Assembly: GCA_018725175.1 (NCBI GenBank)
Contig: QLTX01000001.1
Location: 1-54,375, forward strand
Length of the DNA: 54,375 nt
Direction of reading: 5' to 3'
DNA from: Candidatus Psychracetigena formicireducens
GTDB lineage: Bacteria; Coprothermobacterota; HKB111
Positions 35,630 through 44,745 of this stretch are shown here, piece by piece. The notes under the pieces were generated by a model. The model did not search any database. It was not told where the DNA came from and saw only the letters and a list, made by a program, of their open reading frames with translations. Each line of letters begins with the position of its first letter. Position 1 is the first letter of the stretch. A program made the position numbers and the translations under genes.

Positions 35630-36543
35630 TATGCCTCCTTTCGGTTACTGGATAAGAGTAAGGTTAAGGCTATGGAAGCTAATTTACCGGAAGCTGGATC
35701 AGTTCGTGAAGGTAAAATGATTGGTTTGGTTGTTCCTAATACTACTCCCGCCATTAGGCTTTGAGCCAGGTAGCTAAAAGACTTCCCCAAAATATTCCCC
35801 GCTTCAATATCAGGTACCAGCAGTATGTCTGCTTCTCCAGCCACCATACTGGTTATACCTTTATGCAGAGCAGCCTCTCTGGAGATAGCTCCATCAAGAG
35901 CTAAGGGTCCATCAATCAAACAACCCTTAATTTGACCTCGCTTATTCATCTGGGTAAGTATAGCTGCCTCCATGGTAGCTGGCATATTTTCAGATACGGT
36001 TTCTACTGCAGCCAGAACGGCCACTTTAGGTGTTTCTATCTCTAAGACCCTGGCTACCTCAAGAGCATTATTAATAATCTCCACTTTTTCTTTTAGAGTG
36101 GGGGTAATATTCATAGCAGCATCGGTTATTATTAATAATCTTGAGAGAGTTGGCACCTGAAATATACCCACATGAGAAAAAAGCTTTAGAGTTCGTAAAC
36201 CATATTCCTTATCCAGCACCGCTTTTAAAAAAATTGAGGAATGAACATTCCCTTTCATAGGAATATCTGCCTTATTAGACACTACCAAGGAAACTGCTTG
36301 TTTTACTTTTTCCTCAGGCGTGAGGGCTTTAATAATTTCAAAACCTTGTATATCTATGTTATTTTCCCGGGCTATTTTCTTAATTTCAGGGGGGTTACCA
36401 ACCAAAAATCCCTCAATAAACCCATAATTTTTAGCTGCTGAGACAGCCATTAGAACTGTGCTATCTTCAGCTCCAGCAACTGATATAAATAATTTCTTTC
36501 TTAATTTGGCTTTAACTACTAACTCTTCCAGCGACCTAATCAA
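35629..36543 (-). CDS. ptb: Phosphate butyryltransferase
   Basis: Exchanges CoA for phosphate on butyryl-CoA or branched acyl-CoAs, feeding butyrate kinase. The 304-residue PTA/PTB-type protein has ISVAGAEDSTVLMAV, the NKADIPMKGNVHSS block near residue 95 and TDAAMNITPTL near 140. It is flanked by two butyrate kinase genes on the same strand. It links acyl-CoA from lysine or branched-chain amino acids to ATP formation. Confidence 0.93.
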   Translation of the reverse strand: MIRSLEELVVKAKLRKKLFISVAGAEDSTVLMAVSAAKNYGFIEGFLVGNPPEIKKIARENNIDIQGFEIIKALTPEEKVKQAVSLVVSNKADIPMKGNVHSSIFLKAVLDKEYGLRTLKLFSHVGIFQVPTLSRLLIITDAAMNITPTLKEKVEIINNALEVARVLEIETPKVAVLAAVETVSENMPATMEAAILTQMNKRGQIKGCLIDGPLALDGAISREAALHKGITSMVAGEADILLVPDIEAGNILGKSFSYLAQSLMAGVVLGTTKPIILPSRTDPASGKLASIALTLLLSSNRKEA

Positions 36544-36549
36544 GATTTA

Positions 36550-37650
36550 TCACTCCCTTTTACAATCTTTATATATTTTTATCTCTTCTTCTTTCCTCAA
36601 CACCCTTAAGGCGCTCTGGGCAAGAGCTAACATTTCTTCTTCACCTGGATAAACAAAAATCTTACCTAAAAAAGAAATCCTTTCTTTTAGACTATTTACC
36701 AATAATGCTGAACGGCTCATTCCACCGGTAATTATAATTCCTTCATATTTACCTTTTACTACTGTACACATAGCCCCTATTTCTTTAGCAATTTGATAAA
36801 CCATTGCTTCAAACACCAGCTTTGCATAGTCGTCTCCCTCAGAGATTTTATTTTCTACCATAGTTAGGTCTTTGGTTCCCAGGTAAGCAAAAATACCACC
36901 TTTCATAGTTACCATATTAATTAATTCCTCACGAGAGTATTTCCCGGAAAAACAGAGGTCTATCAGCGAAACTGTAGGAAGAGATCCAGCCCTATCAATG
37001 GAAAATGGTCCCCCTTCATTAGCATTGTTAACATCAATAATTCTTCCTCCTACCATGGGAGAAATTGATATTCCACTACCCAGGTTAACCACAATAAAGG
37101 TTGAGTTGAAATAATTAAGATTCAAATCTTTTACTAACTGCCTGACCACAGCTTTCATGTTCAAAGCATGGGATAAGCATTTTCTTTTTATTTCAGGAAG
37201 CCCGGAAAGGTAAGCTAAAGGTTCAAATTCATCTACTGATACTGGATCAGTAATGAGCGGCAGGGAGCTTCCTCCTTTAGACAGAGATTCTTGAGCTAAA
37301 ATAGCCACTATGAGACCTGCTAAGTTTGAGGGATGGTCGGCTTGCACCTGGTGCTTTAAATCTTCTACCATCTCTTTATCTACCAGGTAAGTTCCACCCG
37401 GTAAGGGAGGTAAAACCCCACCTCTTCCTACAAAAGCAGATACTTCTTCAAGTTTAATATTATGTTTACCAATAAATGCCTTTATATGATTTAATCTATA
37501 ATCCATTTGACTAAATGAATTTGGGAAAGCTAATAAATCTTCAGTTTTATGATATAAAGTTTCAAAAACAACCTCTTTTTCATCAATAAAATAGGATATC
37601 TTAGTAGAAGTTGACCCAGGATTAACTACTAATATCTTATACATATACAT
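36550..37650 (-). CDS. buk: Butyrate kinase (second copy)
   Basis: A 366-residue butyrate-kinase family protein with VVNPGSTSTKISYF, DHPSNLAGLIVAILA, VVNLGSGISISPM and IIITGGMSRSALLV. It is clearly diverged from the copy at 34.6 kb, so not a recent duplication. One of the two may prefer isobutyrate, isovalerate or another acid. It starts 2 bases after the recN stop, so it may be cotranscribed with the housekeeping run upstream. Confidence 0.93.
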   Translation of the reverse strand: MYMYKILVVNPGSTSTKISYFIDEKEVVFETLYHKTEDLLAFPNSFSQMDYRLNHIKAFIGKHNIKLEEVSAFVGRGGVLPPLPGGTYLVDKEMVEDLKHQVQADHPSNLAGLIVAILAQESLSKGGSSLPLITDPVSVDEFEPLAYLSGLPEIKRKCLSHALNMKAVVRQLVKDLNLNYFNSTFIVVNLGSGISISPMVGGRIIDVNNANEGGPFSIDRAGSLPTVSLIDLCFSGKYSREELINMVTMKGGIFAYLGTKDLTMVENKISEGDDYAKLVFEAMVYQIAKEIGAMCTVVKGKYEGIIITGGMSRSALLVNSLKERISFLGKIFVYPGEEEMLALAQSALRVLRKEEEIKIYKDCKRE

Positions 37651-37652
37651 AT

Positions 37653-39344
37653 TTAAACAGTACCTACCTGTTTTGAGCTAAAAAGTAATTCACGCGCTTG
37701 CTTTAAGGTGGTTGGGGAAATACTATCTCCCACTAACATTCTGGAAAGCTCCACCACTCTTTCTTCTTCATTCAACATTTTTACCTGAACATTAATTTCA
37801 TCAGCTGAGATAACTTTTTCAATTAAATAGTGATTATCTGCTTTTGCAGCTAATTGAGGCAAGTGCGTTACTAATAAAACCTGGTGGTTCTTACTTAACT
37901 CTTTCAATTTTTTTCCGACTGCTTCTGCAGTTCTCCCTCCTATCCCCATGTCCACTTCATCAAATATTAGTATTGGAGTTCTATCGGCTTCTTTCAAAAC
38001 TGTTTTTAAAGCTAACATGACCCGAGATAATTCTCCTCCTGAAACTGTTAAAGATAATGGTTTTAGTTCCTCACTTTTATGAGGAGATAGTAAGAAGGTT
38101 ATTTCATCTTGACCATGAGAATTAATGTCAGATAACCTCTCCAACTTAATGGCAAACCTATTTTCTTCCATATTTAACTCTTTAAGTTCCTTGTTCACTT
38201 TTTTCTCTACCATCACAGCCGTTTTCATTCTTACCTCTGTTAAATGATTTGCCTTTAATTCTAATTCCTTCAGGTAGAAATTTATTTCACTTTCTTTTTT
38301 TTCAATATCTTTAGAGACATCCTGCAGAGTATCAATTTGTTTGTTTAATTCATCTCTCAGGGAAAGAATTTCTTCGGTTGATTCAAGTTTGTGGCGTTTT
38401 TTCAGAATTTCAATTTCGTTTAACCTTTTCTCTATCTCTTCTAACCTACCAGGATAATAGTCTAAAGAGTCCTGGTAATTAGGTAAAAAATTACCTAATT
38501 CTCTTAAATTAATAATTAAATCAGAAAAATAACTTAACCAGGTTTCAAACTTTTTATCAATATTTGATAAACTTTTAAGGTTTCTAATTGTGTTTTGTGA
38601 CAAACTTTCTAAATTGGGAAGGTGATAATCAGAATTAAGATGCTCTTTCAACAAAATAATCAATCGGTTTAGTTCTTCGCTGTGAACCAATTTAATTTTT
38701 TCAGCTATCAGTTCTTTTTCTTCACCTGATTTTAGCTTCAACCTATCAATTTCAGAAAGCTGAAACTGCCATAGTTCCAAGGAATCTGTGCTTTTTCTAT
38801 GAAAATATAACAACTCATCCTTCTCTTTCTGTAATAATTTTAACTTGCTTAAGATAGTTTCAAGCTCAGTTATAATTTCTAAACTCTTAGTACCTGGATA
38901 ATAATCCAGTAAGTTTCGTTGAAAATCAGTATTTAATAAAAGTTGCTGCTCTCCCTGACCATGAAAGTCTGCCAGAACATTACCAATACTCTTTAATAAA
39001 TGTATATTTGCAAGACGACCGTTTACCCAACATCTGCTCCTGCCATCAGCAAATAAAACTCTCTCCAGTATAAGAAGTTTATCTTCTATTAGCTCTAAAT
39101 CATCAAATAACTTATCAGGTAAAACCAGGTTCACCAGATCAAAGATCCCAGTAATTACACATCTTTCATAGGTGCTTTTTATATATTCCGAATTAACTTT
39201 CCCCCCAAACAGTAAATTAAGAGCATCAATTATTATAGATTTTCCTGCCCCAGTCTCCCCAGTTAAAACTTGAAAGTTTGGTTTAAATTGAAGATGGAGA
39301 TAGTCAATTATGGCAAAACCTTTGATTTTAAGTTCCTGAAGCAC
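37653..39344 (-). CDS. recN: DNA repair protein RecN
   Basis: SMC-like ATPase for double-strand-break repair. Walker A GETGAGKS is at residues 29-36, a long central coiled coil follows, and the C-terminal LTVSGGELSRVMLALK signature and FDEVDMGIGG Walker B are present. The 563 residues are typical. It overlaps nadK by 17 bases. An argR gene, often found between nadK and recN in Clostridia, is missing here. Confidence 0.95.
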   Translation of the reverse strand: MLQELKIKGFAIIDYLHLQFKPNFQVLTGETGAGKSIIIDALNLLFGGKVNSEYIKSTYERCVITGIFDLVNLVLPDKLFDDLELIEDKLLILERVLFADGRSRCWVNGRLANIHLLKSIGNVLADFHGQGEQQLLLNTDFQRNLLDYYPGTKSLEIITELETILSKLKLLQKEKDELLYFHRKSTDSLELWQFQLSEIDRLKLKSGEEKELIAEKIKLVHSEELNRLIILLKEHLNSDYHLPNLESLSQNTIRNLKSLSNIDKKFETWLSYFSDLIINLRELGNFLPNYQDSLDYYPGRLEEIEKRLNEIEILKKRHKLESTEEILSLRDELNKQIDTLQDVSKDIEKKESEINFYLKELELKANHLTEVRMKTAVMVEKKVNKELKELNMEENRFAIKLERLSDINSHGQDEITFLLSPHKSEELKPLSLTVSGGELSRVMLALKTVLKEADRTPILIFDEVDMGIGGRTAEAVGKKLKELSKNHQVLLVTHLPQLAAKADNHYLIEKVISADEINVQVKMLNEEERVVELSRMLVGDSISPTTLKQARELLFSSKQVGTV

Positions 39345-40203
39345 TTTTTTTCCAACCCCAGCTTAATTTATACCTAATGGTGTTATAGAAATTACCACTG
39401 CTCATTCCCAGAAGTTTAATTCTCTGGTTACCTGGAGAAACCTCCAGGTTAATAGGTGGTTTAGCCATCATTATTTTTAAACCATCCAGAAATAAGTGTA
39501 GTTTTAATTCTTTACTACCTTGAATTAATACTTTTGGCTTCTCTATAGGATTTATTAGAATAGGGCGAATGTTAATTGAGTGAGCAGAAAGAGGAACCAG
39601 ATTAACGCAATATAACTGGTGGCTAATAAGAGGTCCTCCTGCAGACAAAGCTTGAGCGGTTGAACCAAATGAAGAAGATAATATTACTCCTTCACCATGA
39701 TAACTTCCCAGAATTGACTTTCCAACTTTGACCTGGAAAATAGGTAATCGGGATTGAAAATCTCTTACCAGGACGGTTTCGTTGATAAACTCTCCATCAT
39801 ATTTTTCCTCCTCAGTAAATATTCTGGTTTTAAGTGTTTGAATTTCAGATGACACAAACTTTCCTTTAATAAAATTATTTATTTCCTTTCTTACCTGGTC
39901 AATAGTATGTGTACAATTTAAAAAGCCCAAACTACCAGAAGTATTAAGGCCTATTAAATAAGCCTCAGTTTTTATACTGGCCATATGGCGAGCAACTCTA
40001 AGAAATGTCCCATCACCACCTATAGACACTACAATAGAAGATTCCTCAAGTAGCAGGTTGTCAGCTAAACCATCTTCACCTTCAAATTTCCTCATAATTA
40101 CTTTAATATTAGCTAATTGTAAGGCTTCTTTAAGCTTAACTGCTTTATTTTTTGCCTCTGCACGTTGATGGTGGGGAAAAATTCCAACTGTTAGTTCTTT
40201 CAT
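39328..40203 (-). CDS. nadK: NAD kinase
   Basis: Phosphorylates NAD to NADP. The GGDGT motif is at residues 62-66 in VVSIGGDGTFLRVARH, with a LNTSGSLGFLN block and STAQALSAGGPLISH in place of the usual GSTAYSLSAGGP. At 291 residues it is normal. It overlaps tlyA by 4 bases and recN by 17, within the conserved tlyA-nadK-recN order. Confidence 0.94.
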   Translation of the reverse strand: MKELTVGIFPHHQRAEAKNKAVKLKEALQLANIKVIMRKFEGEDGLADNLLLEESSIVVSIGGDGTFLRVARHMASIKTEAYLIGLNTSGSLGFLNCTHTIDQVRKEINNFIKGKFVSSEIQTLKTRIFTEEEKYDGEFINETVLVRDFQSRLPIFQVKVGKSILGSYHGEGVILSSSFGSTAQALSAGGPLISHQLYCVNLVPLSAHSINIRPILINPIEKPKVLIQGSKELKLHLFLDGLKIMMAKPPINLEVSPGNQRIKLLGMSSGNFYNTIRYKLSWGWKKSASGT

Positions 40204-40985
40204 TGGTATATTACCTCGCTAAGGTAGGATTCTCCAATACCATTGGTTAAATCAGTCCTCCTTTTAAGCAAAAGAAAGTACTCTTGATTTCCCCTGCTTC
40301 CCTTAATGACGGAAGGGGCAATGTTTATAATACAACAACCTCTTGATTCAATGGTTCTTTTTAAAGCTAAAAGAGAGTTTATTATGGTGTCTTTGTTTTT
40401 AGCAACCCCCCGCCGTACTTCCTTTGGCCCCACTTCAAATTGAGGTTTAAAAAGAGCTACCATAATACCATTTTCAGCTAAAAACTGTTCTGCTATAGGA
40501 AGAATTAGATTCAAAGAAATAAAAGATACATCAATGGTAATTATATTAACTAATTCAGATACAAGGTCGTTGTTAGCATATCTAAAATTTATTCCTTCCA
40601 ATATTTCAACTCTGGGGTCACTTCTAAGTTTGTGGTGAAGTTGCCCTAAGCCTACATCCACTGCAAATACTTTTCTAACCCCCTGCCTAAGAAGACATTC
40701 GGTGAAACCTCCTGTTGAAGCCCCTATATCCAGGGCTAACCAGCCCTGGGGAGTTATTGCAAAATCCTTTAGAGCCTGATCAAGTTTAACTCCTCCTCTG
40801 CTTACATAACCTTCAGGTCCTCTAATTTCTACATTTACATCAGGACTTACGAGAGATGCAGGTTTGTAGGTGGGTAAACCTTCAACTATTAGCAATCGGG
40901 AATTAATAGCCTCAACAGCTTTTTCCCTACTCTCAAACAAACCCCTTTTTTCAAGCAATTTATCAAGCCGTATTTTGAGATGCAT
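40200..40985 (-). CDS. tlyA: TlyA family RNA 2'-O-methyltransferase / putative hemolysin
   Basis: A 261-residue protein with an N-terminal S4 RNA-binding domain (about 4-65) and an FtsJ-type methyltransferase domain with the SAM motif DIGASTGGFTE at 86-96. TlyA enzymes methylate ribosomal RNA at capreomycin-site positions; the hemolysin label is historical. The gene is in its standard context next to nadK. Confidence 0.93.
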   Translation of the reverse strand: MHLKIRLDKLLEKRGLFESREKAVEAINSRLLIVEGLPTYKPASLVSPDVNVEIRGPEGYVSRGGVKLDQALKDFAITPQGWLALDIGASTGGFTECLLRQGVRKVFAVDVGLGQLHHKLRSDPRVEILEGINFRYANNDLVSELVNIITIDVSFISLNLILPIAEQFLAENGIMVALFKPQFEVGPKEVRRGVAKNKDTIINSLLALKRTIESRGCCIINIAPSVIKGSRGNQEYFLLLKRRTDLTNGIGESYLSEVIYQ

Positions 40986-40993
40986 ATATTTAA

Positions 40994-41281
40994 CTAAATT
41001 ACATAGAAGGTTTCAAAGTTTACAGAAAATTCCAAAGGATTTAAATCTTTCAAGGTAAAAGATTCTATCAGGGAAAAAGGGGTTCCTTTCTTAATAACAT
41101 TTATAAACATCTCCAGACTATCAGCTTCTCCATAGGCAACGGTCTCAACTTCTCCTGAAGGAAGGTTCTTCACATAACCTGTCAAACCCAATTGCCTTGC
41201 CTGGCGATAAGTAAAGTAGCGAAACCCCACACCCTGAACCCGACCTTTAACCAAAATTTTTATCAACTTCTTTGCTGGCAT
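40994..41281 (-). CDS. acyP: Acylphosphatase
   Basis: A 95-residue enzyme hydrolysing carboxyl-phosphate bonds. [20 protein letters not shown] contains catalytic Arg21, and the catalytic asparagine is Asn39 in [12 protein letters not shown]. Its start lies 35 bases inside the nusB 3' end. In an organism using acyl phosphates (Ptb/Buk) it could affect acyl-phosphate levels, though this is speculative. Confidence 0.93.
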   Translation of the reverse strand: MPAKKLIKILVKGRVQGVGFRYFTYRQARQLGLTGYVKNLPSGEVETVAYGEADSLEMFINVIKKGTPFSLIESFTLKDLNPLEFSVNFETFYVI

Positions 41282-41660
41282 TGTATAAACCTCTTAATAC
41301 ACCATTGACAAACTTTGCAGCTTTTTCACCAGCAAACTTTTTAGTTAGAATTACACTCTCGCTTAAAATAACTTTGGGAGGTGAGTCCTGCTGATAAAAT
41401 AACTCATAGGTTGCCAGTCTGAGAACAGACTTTTCTACCGATCCCAATTCAACGAGCTTTCTGTTGTGCAGACAAGATGAGATTATTTTATCAATTGCTA
41501 CTATCTCTTTTTTTATTCTACTTAACATTTCCCGAGTAGCCAGGACTAACTCTTCAGATATTTCTTCCAGACCATCTGGATCCAAAAACTTATCTCCACC
41601 TAACTCTTGAGCAACTAAATCACTAAGCACTATTCTTCTACACAAATGCCGCTTTTTCAA
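41247..41660 (-). CDS. nusB: Transcription antitermination factor NusB
   Basis: All-helical NusB protein of 137 residues, acting in rRNA antitermination with NusE (S10). [20 protein letters not shown] and FVNGVLRGL are conserved blocks. It follows asp23 by 5 bases and overlaps acyP, the usual asp23-nusB neighbourhood. Confidence 0.92.
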   Translation of the reverse strand: MKKRHLCRRIVLSDLVAQELGGDKFLDPDGLEEISEELVLATREMLSRIKKEIVAIDKIISSCLHNRKLVELGSVEKSVLRLATYELFYQQDSPPKVILSESVILTKKFAGEKAAKFVNGVLRGLYNASKEVDKNFG

Positions 41661-41665
41661 AGGAT

Positions 41666-41998
41666 CTATTTTCTACTTACTCCTTTGAATATTATATCCA
41701 CCCTTTCTACCTCAACTCCTCCCAATTCTTCCAGTGATTTTATAATTCTCCCTCTAACGACTGCCCCAACTTCTCTTAAGTTCTCTCCATACTCCCCCAG
41801 GAGGTAAATCTTTATTTTTAATTTTTCCTTGCTTCTAATTATTTTTATAGGTTTTTTTAATAGCCCAGAAAAATCAGGTGCTAAACCAGTAACCCCCTTA
41901 ACTTCTACAATTGCCTCTAATATTAATTGTTTAAGAGCCGTATCTTCAATAAAAAACCGATCTATGGCTGATGGCTTATAAATATCATCTCTCCACAT
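41666..41998 (-). CDS. Asp23/Gls24 family (DUF322) envelope stress-type protein
   Basis: A 110-residue protein of the Asp23/DUF322 family, recognised by its pattern LILEAIVEVKGVTGLAP and the later IKIYLLGEYGENLREVGAVV, plus its place before nusB. Members are small, partly membrane-linked proteins tied to envelope homeostasis in Gram-positive-type bacteria. It lacks a transmembrane segment. The first codons overlap, in another frame, the end of the zinc-ribbon frame upstream. Confidence 0.8.
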   Translation of the reverse strand: MWRDDIYKPSAIDRFFIEDTALKQLILEAIVEVKGVTGLAPDFSGLLKKPIKIIRSKEKLKIKIYLLGEYGENLREVGAVVRGRIIKSLEELGGVEVERVDIIFKGVSRK

Positions 41999-42275
41999 TT
42001 CTTACACCCCAGTCTTATCCATTCTTTTTCCATAAAAGCTGTTAGGTCCAGAGGAATTTGTTCTTTACAGACTGGACAATCAAACAGCTGCTCTTCGCCC
42101 AACATGGTAACCAGTTTAGCACTATCTAAAAAGCTTATCAATCCTTTAAGATAGTTAATGGTACCAATGTTTTATTAATTAAGTCTTGATTCAAATTCTC
42201 TGGTACCTTTAAATACTCTTGCAGGGTAGAGATTTTATCCTTCATTTTTTCTATCATGTCTATCTTCTCCATCAT
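41962..42275 (-). pseudogene. Small coiled-coil/zinc-ribbon protein, frameshifted
   Basis: Two frames together make a likely single gene. The first, from ATG 42275, gives MMEKIDMIEKMKDKISTLQE and stops at 42138. The second continues INYLKGLISFLDSAKLVTML, then FDCPVCKEQIP and GCKKCGEMIF, ending at 41962. A +1 or -1 change near 42150 joins them into about 104 residues: helical N-terminus plus a four-cysteine zinc ribbon. Layout and position between efp and asp23 resemble the small CD1247-type Clostridia proteins of unknown function. Either a true frameshift or a sequencing error. Confidence 0.6.
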
Positions 42276-42851
42276 TCATTTAGTTTTTGTCCTTTCTAAA
42301 TATTCTCCAGTCCTGGTGTCTACCCTGATTATATCGCCAATTTCTATGAATAGAGGCACAGATATTTTTGCCCCTGTTTCTAAAACTGCTTGTTTGGTAG
42401 CTCCTGATACGGTATCACCTTTAAAGCCTGGCTCAGTTTCTTGAACCAGTAATTCTACTATGATCGGTAGGTCAACTCCAATAGGTTTACTCTGGTAAAA
42501 CAAGACATCAGCTTCTAAACCCTCTTTCAAAAATTCAACTCCCTGCTTGAAATCATCTTCTTTGATGTGCCATTGTTCATAATTAGATTGATCCATAAAA
42601 ATATAATTATCATCCTGATGGTAAAGAAATTGCATTTTTTTCTCTTCAAGGTAAGCTCGTATAATTTTTTCTCCAGCCCTGAAAGTTTTCTCCAACACAG
42701 TACCATCTTTCAATTTCTTTAACCTTGTTCTTACAAAAGCAGCTCCTTTTCCAGGTTTCACATGCAACTGTTCAACGCAGATATAAAGATCCCCATCTAA
42801 CTCTACAGCCATTCCTGACCTAACATCATTTACGGAAATCAAAGCTTCCAC
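42276..42851 (-). CDS. efp: Translation elongation factor P
   Basis: EF-P relieves ribosome stalling at proline runs. The modified-lysine loop is HVKPGKGAAFVRTRLKKL with Lys35. The KOW-like N domain and two OB domains span 191 residues, and GFKGDTVSGATKQAVLETGA is the conserved middle block. It overlaps pepQ by 13 bases, the classic pepQ-efp pair. Confidence 0.97.
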   Translation of the reverse strand: MEALISVNDVRSGMAVELDGDLYICVEQLHVKPGKGAAFVRTRLKKLKDGTVLEKTFRAGEKIIRAYLEEKKMQFLYHQDDNYIFMDQSNYEQWHIKEDDFKQGVEFLKEGLEADVLFYQSKPIGVDLPIIVELLVQETEPGFKGDTVSGATKQAVLETGAKISVPLFIEIGDIIRVDTRTGEYLERTKTK

Positions 42852-43918
42852 TCATCTTTGGGGAATTTTGAGAGGTTATAGTAACCATTACTCTTTAAGA
42901 CTACCATATCTTCAGTTCTCACACCTCCCCAACCAGAAATATATACACCAGGCTCAACTGTTATAACCATTCCTTCCTTCAAAACAGTTTTATCATCTAT
43001 AGCCACCCTCGGTGCTTCGTGAACTTCCAAACCGACACCATGACCTAAACCATGACCAAAATAATTATCCAATCCCTTACCTTTCAAATAATCTCGAGCT
43101 GCTTTATCAACTAAACCAGCTTCCACACCTGCTTGAATGATACTAAATGCCTGTCTTTGGGCTTCAAGGACATGGTTATATACATCTACTTCTTTCTCCC
43201 CTGGTTTACCCAGAAAAAAGGTTCGCGTGCAATCTGAGACATACCCATCAATGCGGGCTCCAAAATCAATTACTATGAACTCACCGGTTTTTATTTCTTT
43301 GTTCGTTGGTTGAGCATGTGGTAAAGCTGCTCTTTCTCCTGAAGCAACAATAATAGGAAATGCCATATTGGCACCCCTTTGCCTTATCTGGTACTCCAGT
43401 TCAATGGCTAAATCAATTTCCTTAACCCCTGGTTTCAATAGTTTTAATATGTTATATAAAGCTTTTTCAGATAGTTCTTGAGCTGTCTTTATTGAGGATA
43501 TTTCCTGTTCATCTTTTATGACACGACAATTTTCTACCAGGTTTTCTGTGGGTAACCATTCCACCTCCCCAATGAATTCTTCTAATTCCTTCAGTTGAGA
43601 AACTGTTAGGTGGTTAGGTTCAAACCCAACTTTTTTAATCGAACCTGAGTTCAGTACTTCTTTAAGATACTTATGATATGGTTTAGTAAATTCTATAACC
43701 TTAGCGCTGGGAGATTCGATTTTAGCTTGCTCGGTATATCGAAAATCAACTAAAAGATTAGGTTCAGGTTTCATTACCAAAATCCCAGCTGAACCAGTAA
43801 ATCCTATTAGGTACCTTCTGGACTCATATCTAAAGGAAACCCAAGCGCCTAAGTTATTTTCTCTTAAATAATTTTTAACTATCTCCTGACTGTTAAATAA
43901 AGTATCTCTAGGGAGCAA
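42839..43918 (-). CDS. pepQ: Xaa-Pro peptidase (M24 family)
   Basis: A 359-residue aminopeptidase/prolidase of the pita-bread M24 fold. Metal ligands lie in VIDFGARIDGYVSDCTRTF (two Asp), GHGLGHGVGLEVHE (His), VITVEPGVYI (Glu) and GVRTEDMVV (Glu). It releases residues before or after proline, useful for a peptide-using organism. Upstream it overlaps the 101-residue membrane protein by 11 bases, so it belongs to the pilus-efp transcript. Confidence 0.94.
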   Translation of the reverse strand: MLPRDTLFNSQEIVKNYLRENNLGAWVSFRYESRRYLIGFTGSAGILVMKPEPNLLVDFRYTEQAKIESPSAKVIEFTKPYHKYLKEVLNSGSIKKVGFEPNHLTVSQLKELEEFIGEVEWLPTENLVENCRVIKDEQEISSIKTAQELSEKALYNILKLLKPGVKEIDLAIELEYQIRQRGANMAFPIIVASGERAALPHAQPTNKEIKTGEFIVIDFGARIDGYVSDCTRTFFLGKPGEKEVDVYNHVLEAQRQAFSIIQAGVEAGLVDKAARDYLKGKGLDNYFGHGLGHGVGLEVHEAPRVAIDDKTVLKEGMVITVEPGVYISGWGGVRTEDMVVLKSNGYYNLSKFPKDEWKL

Positions 43919-44213
43919 ATATATTCACCTTCCTGGTATCCTCACCAATTACAACTATTTCAGTACCATCTCTTCTTGTTTGGAGGATTTCGTCTACTTG
44001 GTTAGAAATTTCAGTTTCTATTAATTGTGGTACTCGGTGATCTACAATCCCTTCATATTCTGTAATATAAAACCTCAAAAAGAAATTAAGGAGAGTGTCT
44101 TCGATTTCCTGTCTATAAGTAGTAACTCCCCAAACCAGAACCAACAGCACGGTTAATAATAATATTGTGGTAATCCTTATTTTTCTTGTTTTTTTAACTT
44201 TTGCCATATTCAC
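43908..44213 (-). CDS. Uncharacterised single-pass membrane protein in the pilus operon
   Basis: A 101-residue protein not assigned to a family. A basic N-terminus (KVKKTRKIR) is followed by one hydrophobic helix at about 13-31, then an acidic, mostly polar domain of about 65 residues. It starts 3 bases after pilO and overlaps pepQ by 11 bases. Position and topology suggest a pilus-assembly accessory protein (PilP-like place in the order), but there is no lipobox and no sequence motif to prove it. Confidence 0.6.
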   Translation of the reverse strand: MNMAKVKKTRKIRITTILLLTVLLVLVWGVTTYRQEIEDTLLNFFLRFYITEYEGIVDHRVPQLIETEISNQVDEILQTRRDGTEIVVIGEDTRKVNIFAP

Positions 44214-44216
44214 ACC

Positions 44217-44744
44217 TTAATTACCAACGCCTTTAAAATAAACTGCTAATTCTAAACTGGCTCCCACTGCAATTTCTGTACCAGAAACATTAATTCTTTC
44301 TACAGAAACTATATAAGGGAATACTTCAATTTCTCTCAAAAAAGAAAGTAAATTTGCATAGGTACCAGAGATGTTGATTGACACATTAACCCGCGAGTTC
44401 TCGCCTACTGCCCCTATTTCTCCCAGAGAAATGTTAGAAAGCTCAACTCCACCTCTTCTGGCTAAATTATATATTTCTAAAAACAACTCTTCCTCTTTGA
44501 TAACAGGTTTTAGCATATCTTGAAGCTCACTCAAACGTGTGCTTACCTTAGCTATTTCCTGTTCCATCCTGGGGAGTTGTTCATTCAGAAACACCAGGTA
44601 ACTAAGTTCGGCTTTTTTATCCTGTAGAATTACACTATGCTCCCGACCTTTATTATATAAAGGGAGTAGGTAGGTTGACACCAGAAAATAAGAGGTAATT
44701 ATATATATGATTATTGCTATGCCTATTTTAATTTTTTTACTCAT
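44217..44744 (-). CDS. pilO: Type IV pilus inner-membrane assembly protein PilO
   Basis: A 175-residue bitopic protein: one transmembrane helix (about 7-29), a coiled coil (about 30-90) and a ferredoxin-like periplasmic domain. GTYANLLSFLREIEVFPYIV is the PilO family signature. It pairs with PilN to form the alignment complex linking PilM to the pilus. It follows pilN by 1 base. Confidence 0.88.
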   Translation of the reverse strand: MSKKIKIGIAIIIYIITSYFLVSTYLLPLYNKGREHSVILQDKKAELSYLVFLNEQLPRMEQEIAKVSTRLSELQDMLKPVIKEEELFLEIYNLARRGGVELSNISLGEIGAVGENSRVNVSINISGTYANLLSFLREIEVFPYIVSVERINVSGTEIAVGASLELAVYFKGVGN

Positions 44745-44745
44745 C

